A stretch of 64,000 nt of DNA. It comes from Mycobacterium paraseoulense (GTDB lineage Bacteria > Actinomycetota > Actinomycetes > Mycobacteriales > Mycobacteriaceae). A program made the position numbers and the translations under genes. The stretch covers positions 5,270,001-5,334,000 of the forward strand of contig NZ_AP022619.1 of assembly GCF_010731655.1 (NCBI RefSeq). Direction: 5' to 3'. This document shows, piece by piece, positions 8,778-18,188 of this stretch. The notes beneath the pieces were generated by a model that had not been told where the DNA came from, searched no databases, and saw only the letters and a program-made list of their open reading frames with translations. How positions within the stretch are numbered: position 1 is the first letter of the stretch; the number at the start of each line of letters is the position of its first letter.

Positions 8778-10118
8778 TCACTTGCGGATCAACAGATCCC
8801 CGGCGTCCGGCGGGTCGCGCGGCCCGGCGTGCTCCTCGGGGTAGCCGATGGCGATGGCGCCTAACGGCTCCCACTCGTCGGGCAGCTCCAGCTCGGCGCG
8901 CACCAGGTCGGCGGCGAAGATCGTCGAGCCGATCCAGCAGCTGCCCACCCCGCGCACGGCCAGCCCGACCAGCAGCGCCTGCACGGCCGCCCCGACCGCC
9001 ACGGTGAACATGGTGTGCTCCGCGCCGGTGCGGGCGGCGTCGGGATAGGCGTGCGCGCCGTCGGGAACCAGCATCGGGATGACGACCTCGGGTGCGTCGT
9101 AAAGGATCTGGCCGCGAGCCACCCTGCGCTCGATCGCGTCGGCCGGCCGGCCGTCGCCGGCGAGGTCGGACCGCCACTTGTCCTTCATGCGGTCCAGCAG
9201 CCGCAGCCGGACCTCGGGGGTCTGCAGCCAGACGAACCGGACCGGGCGGGTGTGGTGCGGCGCCGGGGCGGTGAGCGCCTCGGCGACGGCGGCTTCGATC
9301 AGCCCGGGCGGCACCGGTTCGGCGCCGAACCGGCGCACCGATCGGCGTAACAGCTGCGCCTGCCGGCGCCCCATGTCGATGGCCTCGGCGGTGCCGAGCC
9401 AGAACAGATCCTCCTCGCCGGGGCGCAGCAGCTGCCGCGCCGTCGAGCCGTCGTCGGAGACGGCAAGGCCGCGCACCACCGCCACCGGCATGGCGGTCAA
9501 CTTGCCCTTCACCAGATCGGCCGCCGCCGCGACCTCGTCGGCGACCGCGATCTCGGTGACCACCAGCTCGTTGCCGTGGGGGTCGACGGACCCCGAATAG
9601 CCGTGCAGCACAGCCAGACCGGCCGAGCCCACGGCGGCATCGATCTGGCCGTTGCGCCAGGCGCGGCCCATCGTGTCGGTGATGACCACCGCGACGTCGA
9701 CGCCGAGCCGCTCGGCCAGGCCGGCGCGCAGCGCCGCGGCGCTGGCGTCCGGGTCGACCGGCAGCAGCGCCAGCTCGTCGCGGCCCACGTTGGATCCGTC
9801 CACGCCCGCGGCGGCCTGGATCAGGCCGATGCGGTTCTCGGTGATCAGGGTGCGGCCCTTGCGCGCCAGCACCCGCACCGCCTCGGCGTCGACGAGCTTG
9901 CGCCGGAGTTCGTCGCGCTCCTCGGCGTCCTGCGGAGCCGGCACCAGCCGGCCCTCGCACTTGGACACCACCTTGCTGGTCACCACCACCACGTCGCCGT
10001 CGCGCAGCCAGGGCGCGGCCGCGGCCAGCGCCGCGGCCAGGTCGTCGCCGGGCCGGAATTCGGGAAGCCCGGGAACGGGCAGGATCTCGATCGCCGCCGC
10101 CGAGCCGTGTTCCGTCAC
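8778..10118 (-). CDS. fbiB: Bifunctional F420 gamma-glutamyl ligase / dehydro-F420 reductase
   Basis: A 446-residue two-domain enzyme of coenzyme F420 synthesis. The N-terminal CofE-like ligase (about 1-245) shows [17 protein letters not shown] and [18 protein letters not shown] motifs and adds the glutamate tail. The C-terminal nitroreductase-like FMN domain (about 255-446; [30 protein letters not shown]) reduces dehydro-F420-0. Length and order match M. tuberculosis FbiB (Rv3262, 448 residues). The GTG start at 10118 overlaps the fbiA stop (GTGA), showing coupling. Loss of fbiB or fbiA is known to give resistance to F420-activated nitroimidazoles in mycobacteria. Confidence 0.95.
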   Translation of the reverse strand: MTEHGSAAAIEILPVPGLPEFRPGDDLAAALAAAAPWLRDGDVVVVTSKVVSKCEGRLVPAPQDAEERDELRRKLVDAEAVRVLARKGRTLITENRIGLIQAAAGVDGSNVGRDELALLPVDPDASAAALRAGLAERLGVDVAVVITDTMGRAWRNGQIDAAVGSAGLAVLHGYSGSVDPHGNELVVTEIAVADEVAAAADLVKGKLTAMPVAVVRGLAVSDDGSTARQLLRPGEEDLFWLGTAEAIDMGRRQAQLLRRSVRRFGAEPVPPGLIEAAVAEALTAPAPHHTRPVRFVWLQTPEVRLRLLDRMKDKWRSDLAGDGRPADAIERRVARGQILYDAPEVVIPMLVPDGAHAYPDAARTGAEHTMFTVAVGAAVQALLVGLAVRGVGSCWIGSTIFAADLVRAELELPDEWEPLGAIAIGYPEEHAGPRDPPDAGDLLIRK

Positions 10119-11128
10119 GGGTGCACGCCCGCAAGCTCGAGCCCGGCGCGGACCATCTCGGCCGTCGCCTTCGGGTCGGTCATCAACAGCGGCACGGCGG
10201 TCACCGCGACGCCGTCGATGTCGGCTTCGAAGGTATCCAGGTCGCCCTCGTGCACGAGCCAGCAATCCAGGATTCCGGTGCCGCCGCGCGCGCCGTAGTG
10301 CCGGCCGACCGCCTCCGCGGTGGATTCCACCCCGATCACCGACAGGCAGGCATCGGCCATGCCGCGCAGGGGTTTTCCGCCGATGATCGGCGAGTAGCCG
10401 ACGACCGGGGCGGCCGCCGAGCGCAACGCGGCGCGAATCCCGGGGACGGCCAGGATGGCGCCGACGCTCACCACCGGGTTGGACGGCGCCAGCAGGATGA
10501 CGTCGGCGTCGGCGATGGCCGCGACAGCTTCACTTGTGGCGGTGGCCTTTTCGGCGCCGATGAAAGCGAAGCTGTGCGTGGGCACGCCGGCCCGGTAGCG
10601 CACCCACCACTCCTGGAAGTGGATCGCCCGCCGGGTGCCGTCGTCCGGATCGGTGATCACCACGTGCGTCTCGCAGCGGTCGTCGCTGGCCGGCAGCAAC
10701 CGGGCGCCGGGTTGCCAGCGATCGCACAGCGCCGCGGTGATCTGCGACAGCGGGTAGCCGGCGCCCAGCATCTGGGTGCGCACCAGGTGGGTGGCGATAT
10801 CCCGGTCGCCGAGCCCGAACCAGTCCGGCTGCACGCCGTAGCGCGCCAATTCCTCTTTGGCGTGCCAGGTTTCGTCGCGGTGACCCCACCCTCGCTCCGG
10901 GTCTACCCCTCCACCTAAGGTGTACATGCAGGTGTCCAAATCCGGGCAGACCCGCAGTCCATGAATCCAGGCGTCGTCGCCGATGTTGACGATCGCGCTA
11001 AGTTCGTGGTTGCTGGCTCCCGCGTCTGGGTGCCGTTGCGTTTCGAACTGCCCCAGCCCGAGCAGCTGTTGAACCCCCAGCAGGAAGCGGGCGCCGCCAA
11101 CCCCACCGACCAGAACGGTGACCTTCAC
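10115..11128 (-). CDS. fbiA: Phosphoenolpyruvate transferase FbiA (F420 biosynthesis)
   Basis: A 337-residue CofD-family transferase that joins EPPG (made by FbiD) to the deazaflavin Fo, giving dehydro-F420-0 in mycobacteria. It begins [18 protein letters not shown], the nucleotide-binding loop of the family. Further motifs are [30 protein letters not shown], which binds Fo and metal, [14 protein letters not shown] and [16 protein letters not shown]. It matches M. tuberculosis Rv3261 over its length. It is the first gene of the minus-strand operon that continues into fbiB, mamA and the NUDIX gene. Confidence 0.95.
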   Translation of the reverse strand: MKVTVLVGGVGGARFLLGVQQLLGLGQFETQRHPDAGASNHELSAIVNIGDDAWIHGLRVCPDLDTCMYTLGGGVDPERGWGHRDETWHAKEELARYGVQPDWFGLGDRDIATHLVRTQMLGAGYPLSQITAALCDRWQPGARLLPASDDRCETHVVITDPDDGTRRAIHFQEWWVRYRAGVPTHSFAFIGAEKATATSEAVAAIADADVILLAPSNPVVSVGAILAVPGIRAALRSAAAPVVGYSPIIGGKPLRGMADACLSVIGVESTAEAVGRHYGARGGTGILDCWLVHEGDLDTFEADIDGVAVTAVPLLMTDPKATAEMVRAGLELAGVHP

Positions 11129-11283
11129 GTGGACGACAGTACTGCCCGACGACCGTGTGGTGGCGGGCCCGTTACGCGGCCCTTAAGCCTAATCGTGGGC
11201 GGTGTGATCGACACGCCGAATGCGCAAAACAACGGAAACGCCGTAATTCGGTCACGAGATGGTATGGAAATGCGCCGAAGTGC

Positions 11284-11312
11284 TTGACCCGGCTGGTCAA
11301 CCCGTGTCTAAT
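11284..11312 (+). promoter_or_regulatory. Candidate sigma-A-type promoter for whiB2
   Basis: TTGACC (11284-11289), a 17-bp spacer and TCTAAT (11307-11312) form a good housekeeping promoter match about 140 bp upstream of whiB2. It sits in the 325-bp fbiA-whiB2 intergenic region, which contains no other gene. A start site near 11319 would leave a leader of about 135 nt, long enough for regulation. The call rests on consensus alone. Confidence 0.5.
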
Positions 11313-11453
11313 CACAACAGTGTCATTTCCCGGTTGGCCGGCCGGTTCCGGTGTCGCAGACCGAGATTCGATCACTTGTTCGAATTGTCTGTACACATCA
11401 GAAAAGTGGGAACCACTCACTCTCTCAATCAAACTGAGGAGGCGGACGACCGT

Positions 11454-11819
11454 ATGTCTTACGAACATCTTCGAGGAGTCATGGCGAGCACGCCGCACAC
11501 CCCTATCGGCTCAGCGCCGGTCCGACCCGTTCGGCCGCACCTGACCGTGGTTCCCGATGCGCCAGTCGCATTCGAGCCCGAGCCGATGCTGGCGCCTGTC
11601 GCGGACCAATGGCAAGACCGGGCGCTGTGCGCCCAAACCGATCCCGAGGCCTTCTTCCCGGAGAAGGGCGGCTCCACCCGCGAGGCAAAGAAGATCTGCC
11701 TCGGGTGCGAGGTACGCCACGAGTGCCTGGAGTACGCCCTCGAGCACGACGAGCGCTTCGGCATCTGGGGCGGCCTGTCCGAGCGCGAGCGCCGCCGCCT
11801 CAAGCGCGGCATCATCTAA
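11454..11819 (+). CDS. whiB2: WhiB2 iron-sulfur transcription regulator (septation/division)
   Basis: A 121-residue Wbl protein. The C-terminal 75 residues carry the four cluster cysteines (C in ALCAQTD, then CLGC and HECLEY), the turn motif GIWGGLSERERRRLKRG and a basic end. WhiB2/WhmD is needed for cell division in mycobacteria and binds a 4Fe-4S cluster and sigma-A. I chose the ATG at 11454 because GAGGAGG stands about 10 bp upstream and because M. smegmatis WhmD also starts MSYE. The shorter 89-residue form annotated in M. tuberculosis would lack this variable N-terminal tail. Confidence 0.92.
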   Translation: MSYEHLRGVMASTPHTPIGSAPVRPVRPHLTVVPDAPVAFEPEPMLAPVADQWQDRALCAQTDPEAFFPEKGGSTREAKKICLGCEVRHECLEYALEHDERFGIWGGLSERERRRLKRGII

Positions 11820-11820
11820 A

Positions 11821-11833
11821 GCGCCGAAGGCGC
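11821..11833. terminator. Short GC hairpin between convergent whiB2 and the Rv3259 homologue
   Basis: A 5-bp perfect stem GCGCC / GGCGC with a GAA loop directly follows the whiB2 stop, and the convergent gene ends 14 bp further on. It could help terminate transcription from either side, but it is short and has no U tract. Confidence 0.3.
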
Positions 11834-11846
11834 CAACGCGCCAGCG

Positions 11847-12377
11847 CTATTCGTCCTCGATCGTCGGGTCGATGACCGACGGCTCGACATCGAGGTAGAT
11901 GGCCACCTGGGCCACCAAGATTTCGTGCAGCAAATCACCGAGTTCGACGGTGTCCTTGGCCCGTCGCTCGATCGGCTTGCGGAACAACACAATTCGCGCC
12001 CGCGTGGCGTTGCCGCGGACGTCGACGCCGGCCGGGATCAGGCGCGCGAGCGGGATCGGCCCGTCGGCGATGACCTCCGGCGGCCACTGCACGCTGTCGG
12101 GATCCTTGGCCGCGATGCGGGGAATCTCATCGACCGCCACGTCGAGCTCGGCGAGGCGCGACTGCCAGCGCCGCTCAATGGGTTCGTAGGCCTCCAGCAC
12201 CGCCATGTCGAACCGCTCGGCCCGGCTGCGCCACCCGGGGACGGTCGGCGGCAGCAATGGGCCGCGCACGTCGCGGCCCCGCCGGGCGGACCGACGGGAA
12301 GCGAACCGGCCCTGGGACCGATCCCTCCGCGGGGAGCTGCGCGAATCGCCCACGCGCCGATGGTAACGGTTGAACAT
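11847..12377 (-). CDS. Zincin-like metallopeptidase-family protein, homologue of Rv3259
   Basis: A 176-residue protein with an Arg/Ser-rich N-terminal tail (about 1-45) and a conserved body containing GPLLPPTVPGWRSRAERFDM, DEIPRIAAKDP and RARIVLFRKPIERRAKD. The family (PF06262-like) normally has an HExxH zinc site. Here the matching place reads LLHEILVAQVA, so the second His is absent and catalysis is doubtful, as in M. tuberculosis Rv3259. It is convergent with whiB2 and divergent from the DUF3499 gene. The start could lie later, since the first 20 residues are low in complexity. Function unknown. Confidence 0.82.
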   Translation of the reverse strand: MFNRYHRRVGDSRSSPRRDRSQGRFASRRSARRGRDVRGPLLPPTVPGWRSRAERFDMAVLEAYEPIERRWQSRLAELDVAVDEIPRIAAKDPDSVQWPPEVIADGPIPLARLIPAGVDVRGNATRARIVLFRKPIERRAKDTVELGDLLHEILVAQVAIYLDVEPSVIDPTIEDE

Positions 12378-12441
12378 CGGGGGTCGGCCGGTTGCGCGTG
12401 TCCGGCGGTTCAGCGGCGTTTGTGCACGATAGCCTTTCGGC

Positions 12442-12891
12442 GTGAACGTTCCCCGTCGCTGTTGCCGGCCCGGGTGTCCGCACTACGCCGTGGCGACCTT
12501 GACGTTCGTCTACTCGGACTCGACGGCCGTGGTGGGGCCACTCGCGACCGCGCGGGAGCCGCACTCGTGGGACCTGTGCGTCGGCCACGCCGGCCGGATC
12601 ACCGCACCCCGTGGGTGGGATCTCGTGCGCCACGCCGGTCCACTGCCCACCCATCATCCGGATGAGGACGACCTGGTCGCCCTGGCCGACGCGGTGCGCG
12701 AAGGCGGCCCCGGCGAGCGGGCCGTGCCCTACGGCGGCACCGGCTCGCCGCTCAACGGCTTCGCCGACCCGCACATCTCCCACGGCGGGACCCAGGCCAC
12801 CGCGCCCAGCAGCAGCGTGCTCGCGCCGCCCGAGCATCGGTCCGGTCGCCGCCGCGGGCATCTGCGGGTGTTGCCCGACCCCAGCGACTAG
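12442..12891 (+). CDS. DUF3499 protein, homologue of Rv3258c
   Basis: A 149-residue actinobacterial protein of unknown function, starting at a GTG. The N-terminal half has a likely metal-binding pattern, CCRPGCPHYAVATLTFVYSDS with later WDLCVGHAGRITAPRGW, that is four Cys and two His in a zinc-ribbon-like order. The C-terminal half is low-complexity, rich in Pro, Gly and Ser, and ends in an Arg-rich run. The gene always sits before the phosphomannomutase gene in mycobacteria, which hints at the mannose pathway, but there is no direct evidence. Confidence 0.82.
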   Translation: MNVPRRCCRPGCPHYAVATLTFVYSDSTAVVGPLATAREPHSWDLCVGHAGRITAPRGWDLVRHAGPLPTHHPDEDDLVALADAVREGGPGERAVPYGGTGSPLNGFADPHISHGGTQATAPSSSVLAPPEHRSGRRRGHLRVLPDPSD

Positions 12892-13002
12892 CTGTCGCGG
12901 CATCGCGCCCGATCACCGCGCACCGCGGCGGTCCGTGTTTCCCGGGGGCCGATAGGCTGACGGCCAAGAGGCGAAGGAATCGATGGCGTCAGGAGGCCCC
13001 GC

Positions 13003-14400
13003 ATGTCTCGGCTCGCCGCGACCGTGCACCGCGTCGTCAAGGCTTACGACGTGCGAGGGCTGGTCGGCGAGGAGCTCGACGAGCCGTTGGTCACCGCGCT
13101 GGGGGCGGCCTTCGCCAGACTGATGCGCGGCGAAGGCGCCCGGCGGGTGGCGATCGGCCACGACATGCGCGACAGCTCGCCGGCACTGGCCGCCGCCTTC
13201 GCCGCCGGGGTGACCGCCCAGGGCCTGGACGTGGTGCGGATCGGCCTGGCCTCCACCGACCAGCTCTACTTCGCCTCCGGGTCGCTGGACTGCCCCGGCG
13301 CGATGTTCACCGCGAGCCACAACCCGGCGGTCTACAACGGGATCAAGCTGTGCCGGGCCGCCGCCAAACCGGTCGGCGCCGACAGCGGCCTGCGCACCAT
13401 CAGCGAGGACGTGATCGCCGGGGTGCAGCCCTATGACGGGCCGCCCGGCACCGTCACCGACCGCGACGTGCTGGACGCCTACGGGACGTTCCTGCGTTCG
13501 CTGGTCAACACGTCGGGGCTGCGGCCCCTGCGGGTGGCCGTGGACGCGGGCAACGGCATGGCCGGGCTCACCGCGCCGGCGGTGCTCGGGGCGATCGAGT
13601 CGATCACCTTGCTGCCGTTGTACTTCGAGCTCGACGGCTCGTTCCCCAACCACGAGGCCAACCCGCTCGACCCGGCCAACCTGGCCGACCTGCAGGCGTA
13701 CGTGCGCGACACGGGCGCGGACGTCGGGCTGGCCTTCGACGGGGACGCCGACCGCTGCTTCGTCGTCGACGAACGCGGGCGGCCGGTGTCGCCCTCGACG
13801 GTCACCAGCCTGGTGGCCGCCCGCGAGCTCGGCCGGGAGATCGGCGCCACCATCATCCACAACGTGATCACGTCCAGGGCGGTACCCGAGCTGGTCACCG
13901 AACGCGGCGGCACACCGCTGCGCTCCCGCGTCGGACACTCCTATATCAAGGCGATGATGGCCGACACCGGCGCCATCTTCGGCGGCGAGCACTCGGCGCA
14001 CTATTACTTCCGTGACTTCTGGGGTGCGGACTCCGGCATGCTGGCGGCGCTGTACGTGCTGGCCGCGCTGGGCGAGCAGGACCGGCCGTTGTCGGAGTTG
14101 ACCGCCGACTACCAGCGCTACGAATCGTCCGGCGAGATCAACTTCACGGTCGCCGACGCGTCCCTGTGCACGGAGGCGGTGCTGAAGTCCTTCGGCAGCC
14201 GCATCCATTCCATCGACCACGTGGACGGGGTCACCGTCGACCTGGGCGGCGGCAGCTGGTTCAACCTGCGCAGCTCCAACACCGAGCCGTTGCTGCGGCT
14301 CAATGTGGAGGGGCGCAGCACCGAGGACGTCGACGCGGTGGTTGCCCAGATCAGTGCGGAGATCGAGGCCCAGGCGGCGCCCGCCGAGGTCTCCCCGTGA
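13003..14400 (+). CDS. pmmA: Phosphomannomutase (PmmA/ManB type)
   Basis: A 465-residue alpha-D-phosphohexomutase that converts mannose-6-P to mannose-1-P for GDP-mannose. The four classical elements are visible in order: the phosphoserine loop TASHNPAVYNG, the metal-binding DGDADRCF, the sugar-binding GGEHSAHYYF and the phosphate-binding RSSNTEPLLRLNVE. It matches M. tuberculosis Rv3257c. AGGAGG lies just before the ATG. The stop overlaps the next gene (GTGA), so pmmA, the TobH-like gene and manA form one operon feeding the guanylyltransferase encoded at 5545-6624. Confidence 0.95.
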   Translation: MSRLAATVHRVVKAYDVRGLVGEELDEPLVTALGAAFARLMRGEGARRVAIGHDMRDSSPALAAAFAAGVTAQGLDVVRIGLASTDQLYFASGSLDCPGAMFTASHNPAVYNGIKLCRAAAKPVGADSGLRTISEDVIAGVQPYDGPPGTVTDRDVLDAYGTFLRSLVNTSGLRPLRVAVDAGNGMAGLTAPAVLGAIESITLLPLYFELDGSFPNHEANPLDPANLADLQAYVRDTGADVGLAFDGDADRCFVVDERGRPVSPSTVTSLVAARELGREIGATIIHNVITSRAVPELVTERGGTPLRSRVGHSYIKAMMADTGAIFGGEHSAHYYFRDFWGADSGMLAALYVLAALGEQDRPLSELTADYQRYESSGEINFTVADASLCTEAVLKSFGSRIHSIDHVDGVTVDLGGGSWFNLRSSNTEPLLRLNVEGRSTEDVDAVVAQISAEIEAQAAPAEVSP

Positions 14401-15497
14401 GCGCCGTTCGGGCGATCGATCTCGAGGACACCGAGGGCCTGCTCGCCGCCGACCGCGACGGGCTGCTGCGCTCGGCGTCGTCGGCCGGCGCGCACGTGCG
14501 TGCGATAGCCGCCGCGGTCGACGAGGGCGCGCTGGACGCGCTGCGAACCGCCGACCGCCCGCGCAGCCTGATCTGGGTGGCCGGCCGCGGGGCCGCCGAC
14601 AGCGCCGGCGCCATGCTGGCCGCGACGGTGGGCGGTGCGGCTTCCGAGCCGATCGCGCTGACCGCCGAGGTTCCGCCGTGGATCGGCCCGCTCGACGTGC
14701 TGGTCGTCGCGGGCGATGATCCCGGCGACCCCGCGCTGGTCGCCGCCGCCGCGACCGGGGTGCGCCGCGGGGCCCGGGTCGTCGTGGTCGCGCCGTACGA
14801 GGGGCCGCTGCGGGATTCCGCGGCCGGCCGGGCGGCGGTGCTGGCGCCCCGGCTCGCCATCTCCGACGAGTTCGGGCTGTCCCGGTACCTGGCCGCCGGC
14901 CTGGCCGTCGTGCAAACCGTGGACCAGCGACCGTCCGTCGACCTGCGGGCGCTCGCCGACGAGCTGGACGCCGAGGCGCTGCGCAACAGCGCGGGCCGCG
15001 AGCTGTTCACCAACCCGGCCAAGACGATCGCCGCGCGCCTGGCCGACCGCCAGGTGGCGCTGGCCGGCGACTGCGCCGCGACGCTGGCGCTCGCGCGCCA
15101 CGGCAGCTCGGTGCTGCTGCGGACCGCCCACCAGGTGGTCGCGGCCACCGGGTTGTCGGACGCGGTCGCCGCGCTGCGCGCTGTGGTGGCCGGCGGCTTC
15201 CGGGACCCCGACGAGGCGCTCTTCCACGACGAGCAGATCGACGGGCCGCTGCCCGCCCGGCTGCTGGTGTTGGCGCTGACGTTGTCCGCCGAACAGCCGG
15301 TGGTCGCCGCCCGCACCGCCGGGCTCGACGACGTGTACCTGCTCGCCGCCGAAGACGTGCCCGACGGACCCGGCGGCTCGGCCGGTTCGACCGTCGCGCC
15401 GGCGTTGGGCGGGGCCATCAGCGCCGAGCAGCAACTGGCGGTACTGGCCGTCCGGCTGGAGATGGCCGCGGTTTACGCGCGACTGGTGCGGGGATAG
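14397..15497 (+). CDS. TobH-like SIS-domain protein, homologue of Rv3256c
   Basis: A 366-residue Ala/Leu-rich protein starting at a GTG that overlaps the pmmA stop. It shows sugar-isomerase (SIS)-type features: LIWVAGRGAADSAGAM, VLVVAGDDPGDPALVAAAATGVRRGARVVVVAP and a second half with RLVLALTLSAEQ-like helices. Placement between phosphomannomutase and mannose-6-phosphate isomerase, with a 4-bp overlap, suggests it helps sugar-phosphate handling, perhaps as a non-catalytic partner. The catalytic residues of known phosphoglucose/phosphomannose isomerases were not clearly recognised, so activity is uncertain. Confidence 0.82.
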   Translation: MSAVRAIDLEDTEGLLAADRDGLLRSASSAGAHVRAIAAAVDEGALDALRTADRPRSLIWVAGRGAADSAGAMLAATVGGAASEPIALTAEVPPWIGPLDVLVVAGDDPGDPALVAAAATGVRRGARVVVVAPYEGPLRDSAAGRAAVLAPRLAISDEFGLSRYLAAGLAVVQTVDQRPSVDLRALADELDAEALRNSAGRELFTNPAKTIAARLADRQVALAGDCAATLALARHGSSVLLRTAHQVVAATGLSDAVAALRAVVAGGFRDPDEALFHDEQIDGPLPARLLVLALTLSAEQPVVAARTAGLDDVYLLAAEDVPDGPGGSAGSTVAPALGGAISAEQQLAVLAVRLEMAAVYARLVRG

Positions 15498-15505
15498 ATA
15501 GAACA

Positions 15506-16732
15506 GTGGAACTGCTTCGCGGGGCCTTACGTACGTACGCCTGGGGATCGCGTACGGCCATAGCGGAATTCACCGGGCGTTCGGTTCCGGCCGCCCATCC
15601 GGAGGCCGAGCTCTGGTTCGGCGCGCATCCGGGCGACCCGGCCTGGCTGGAAACGGACACGGGCGAGATCTCACTGCTCGACGAGCTGGTCGCCGATCCG
15701 GAGGGTCAGCTCGGCCCCGCGGCGCGCGCCCGCTTCGGTGACGTGCTGCCGTTCCTGGTCAAGGTGCTCGCGGCCGACGAGCCGCTGTCCCTGCAGGCCC
15801 ACCCGAGCGCGGCGCAGGCCGCCGAGGGTTACCTGCGCGAGGAGCGGCTGGGCATCCCGCTGTCCTCCCCGGTGCGCAACTACCGGGACACCTCGCACAA
15901 ACCCGAGCTGCTGGTGGCGCTGCAGCCGTTCGAGGCGCTCGCCGGATTCCGTCAGGTCTCCCGCACGGTCGAGCTGCTGCGGGCCCTGGCCGTCTCCGAC
16001 CTCGACCCTTTCATCGACCTGCTCAACGACCAGTCCGACGCCGACGGCCTGCGCGCGCTGTTCACCACCTGGATCACCGCACCCCAGCCCGACATCGACG
16101 TGCTGATCCCCGCCGTGCTCGACGGCGCCATCCAGTACATCAGCTCCGGGGCAACGGAATTCGCCGGTGAGGTCAAGACGGTGCTGGAACTCGGGGAACG
16201 CTATCCCGGCGACGCCGGCGTGCTGGCGGCCCTGTTGCTGAACCGCATCATCCTGGCCCCGGGCGAGGCCATCTTCGTGTCGGCCGGCAGCCTGCACACC
16301 TACCTGCGCGGTTTCGCGGTCGAGGTGATGGCCAACTCCGACAACGTGTTACGCGGCGGCCTGACCCCCAAGCACGTCGACGTCCCCGAGCTGCTGCGGG
16401 TGCTCGACTTCACCCCGACCACCGAGGCGGAGGTGCGGCCCCACATCCGCCGCGAGGGCTTCGGCCTGATCTATGAGACCCCGGCCGACGAGTTCGCGGT
16501 CGCGCTGCTCGAGCTCGACGGCGATTACCTCGGCCACGAGGTCGACGCCACGTGCAGCCATGAGGGTCCGCAGATCCTGCTGTGCACCGAGGGTCGCACG
16601 ACCGTGCACGGCAAGTCCGGATCGCTGACGCTGCACCGGGGGATGGCCGCCTGGGTGGCGGCCGACGACGCCCCGATCCGGCTGGTCGCGCACGAGCCCA
16701 CCAAGCTGTTCAGGGCGACCGTAGGGCTGTGA
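15506..16732 (+). CDS. manA: Mannose-6-phosphate isomerase
   Basis: A 408-residue type I phosphomannose isomerase (cupin fold) that links fructose-6-P and mannose-6-P. Zinc-site motifs are present: LSLQAHPSAAQA (Gln and His), YRDTSHKPELLVAL (Glu) and SAGSLHTYLRGFAVEVMANSDNVLRGGLTPK (His and the Arg-containing signature). It matches M. tuberculosis ManA (Rv3255c). The GTG start lies 8 bp after the preceding gene, and the 3' end overlaps the convergent flavoprotein gene by 23 bp. Confidence 0.95.
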   Translation: MELLRGALRTYAWGSRTAIAEFTGRSVPAAHPEAELWFGAHPGDPAWLETDTGEISLLDELVADPEGQLGPAARARFGDVLPFLVKVLAADEPLSLQAHPSAAQAAEGYLREERLGIPLSSPVRNYRDTSHKPELLVALQPFEALAGFRQVSRTVELLRALAVSDLDPFIDLLNDQSDADGLRALFTTWITAPQPDIDVLIPAVLDGAIQYISSGATEFAGEVKTVLELGERYPGDAGVLAALLLNRIILAPGEAIFVSAGSLHTYLRGFAVEVMANSDNVLRGGLTPKHVDVPELLRVLDFTPTTEAEVRPHIRREGFGLIYETPADEFAVALLELDGDYLGHEVDATCSHEGPQILLCTEGRTTVHGKSGSLTLHRGMAAWVAADDAPIRLVAHEPTKLFRATVGL

Positions 16733-18125
16733 GGCGCCGCCGGCCTTTGGCGGCGCGGCGCTCGCCCAGCCACAGCCGCAGGTTGTGCGCCATGGTCCGG
16801 CCCACGATGCGCGGCGGCGGAACCATATAGAGGCTGTCGAGCAGCGAGAAGCGGCGCAAGAACCACTCCGCCAGAACCGGATCGGTCTCGGCGGCCCCCA
16901 GGAACTGGTCGAACAGCGCGCCGACCGGCCGCCACCACCAGGGGAGGGGCCCCTTGGTCCCGGCGTGGTGGAAGCTGACGTCGCCGATGGCGTTCATGGT
17001 CCAGACGGGGAAGGTGGTCTTGGCGGTGGCCCGGCTCAGCTCCGCGGCCAACTGGTCATCGGGGGATCCCAGCGCGCGCCGCAGGTGACCGGCCTGCAGG
17101 GAGGTCATCGTCATGCCCTGCCCGAAGGTCGGATTGAAGCTGGCGACGGCGTCGCCGAAGGGGATGATGCCGGCGGGGAAGCGGTCCAGCTTGTCGTACC
17201 GGCGCCACTTACTGGCCGGAAAGGCGTGGAACGCCGGCTCGCCCAGGGGTTCGGCCCGCCTCAGCGCCGCGTTGACGTGGTCCGGGACCAGCTCTTCGGC
17301 CAGGGCCAGCATCTCGGGGAAGGTTTGCGGCGGTTTGACGTTGGCCACCCCGAACGTGGTCAGCACCCAGGTGCCGTCCTCGTAACACAGCATGCCCAGC
17401 CCCAGCGATTTGTCGTGCGAGGCGCCGGCGACCACCACCTTCTCGGCGATCAGCCCGTCGGGGATGCGGAACTGCTGCGTGGCGTAATAGATGCCGATGT
17501 CGAGGAGGTCTTCCCTCGGGCGCTCGTAGCCCCACTGCTCCAACCACACCGGCAGCCGGGTGCCGCGACCCGCCGCGTCGACGACGAGGTCCGCGGCAAC
17601 AAATTCTGGGTCGCCCTTGTCGGCGTCGGCGGGATCCAACAGCACCCCGGTCACCCGCTGGCGCGACGGGTCGTACCGCGGTTCGGCCACGGAGCGCCGC
17701 ACCATCGCGACGTTGTCCGTGTCCCGGACTCGTTTGCGCAACTGCCACTCCAGATGCGGGCGGCTGGGCACGTACGCGGTGAATTCGTCGCGCAGGGTGT
17801 GCCCGGTCCCGAGCACGTGGCCGGCGGCGCCGAGGTGAATGCAATCGGGCCGATTCTCCAGCATGGGCACGCCCGCGGACACCATGTCTTCGAGTAGCCC
17901 GGGGAACAGGCTCTCGAACTCCATTGCGCCGCGGGCCATCAGCATGTGCAGGTGCCGGTCCTGCGGGACGGTCGCGCGGTTCGACGGTGTGTCCGGCAAT
18001 TCGTCGCGTTCGTAGACGGTGACGCGTGCATAGGAGTCCGAGAGCACCCGCGCCGCGCACAGGCCGGCGATGCTGCCCCCGATGACCACCGCATGGTCCC
18101 TGATGTTTGCTTTGGTGTCCGGCAT
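16710..18125 (-). CDS. FAD-dependent oxidoreductase, homologue of Rv3254
   Basis: A 471-residue flavoprotein of the geranylgeranyl-reductase/aromatic hydroxylase-like group. Near the N terminus it has VVIGGSIAGLCAARVLSD (Rossmann FAD loop) and VYERDELPD, then the second FAD motif FGDAVASFNPTFGQGMTM at about two thirds. The C terminus carries a W-rich segment and a basic tail. The substrate is unknown. A TTG at 18158 would add 11 residues; the ATG (MPDTK) is preferred because it sits 17 residues before the FAD strand. It is divergent from the permease gene. Confidence 0.85.
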   Translation of the reverse strand: MPDTKANIRDHAVVIGGSIAGLCAARVLSDSYARVTVYERDELPDTPSNRATVPQDRHLHMLMARGAMEFESLFPGLLEDMVSAGVPMLENRPDCIHLGAAGHVLGTGHTLRDEFTAYVPSRPHLEWQLRKRVRDTDNVAMVRRSVAEPRYDPSRQRVTGVLLDPADADKGDPEFVAADLVVDAAGRGTRLPVWLEQWGYERPREDLLDIGIYYATQQFRIPDGLIAEKVVVAGASHDKSLGLGMLCYEDGTWVLTTFGVANVKPPQTFPEMLALAEELVPDHVNAALRRAEPLGEPAFHAFPASKWRRYDKLDRFPAGIIPFGDAVASFNPTFGQGMTMTSLQAGHLRRALGSPDDQLAAELSRATAKTTFPVWTMNAIGDVSFHHAGTKGPLPWWWRPVGALFDQFLGAAETDPVLAEWFLRRFSLLDSLYMVPPPRIVGRTMAHNLRLWLGERRAAKGRRRLTALRSP

Positions 18126-18188
18126 CTCGGCAGAGTACCCAGTACTGTGACGGACCAATGGGTCCCAGTTGATGGGAAAGGGCGGCGG

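Noticed and set aside
7174..10134. A 986-codon methyltransferase
   Set aside because: The part above 8748 is fbiB in another frame. The MamA start fits at 8748.
12175..12903. A 242-codon minus-strand gene over the DUF3499 gene
   Set aside because: It overlaps DUF3499 entirely. The plus-strand gene has conserved Cys/His motifs, while the antisense frame has none.
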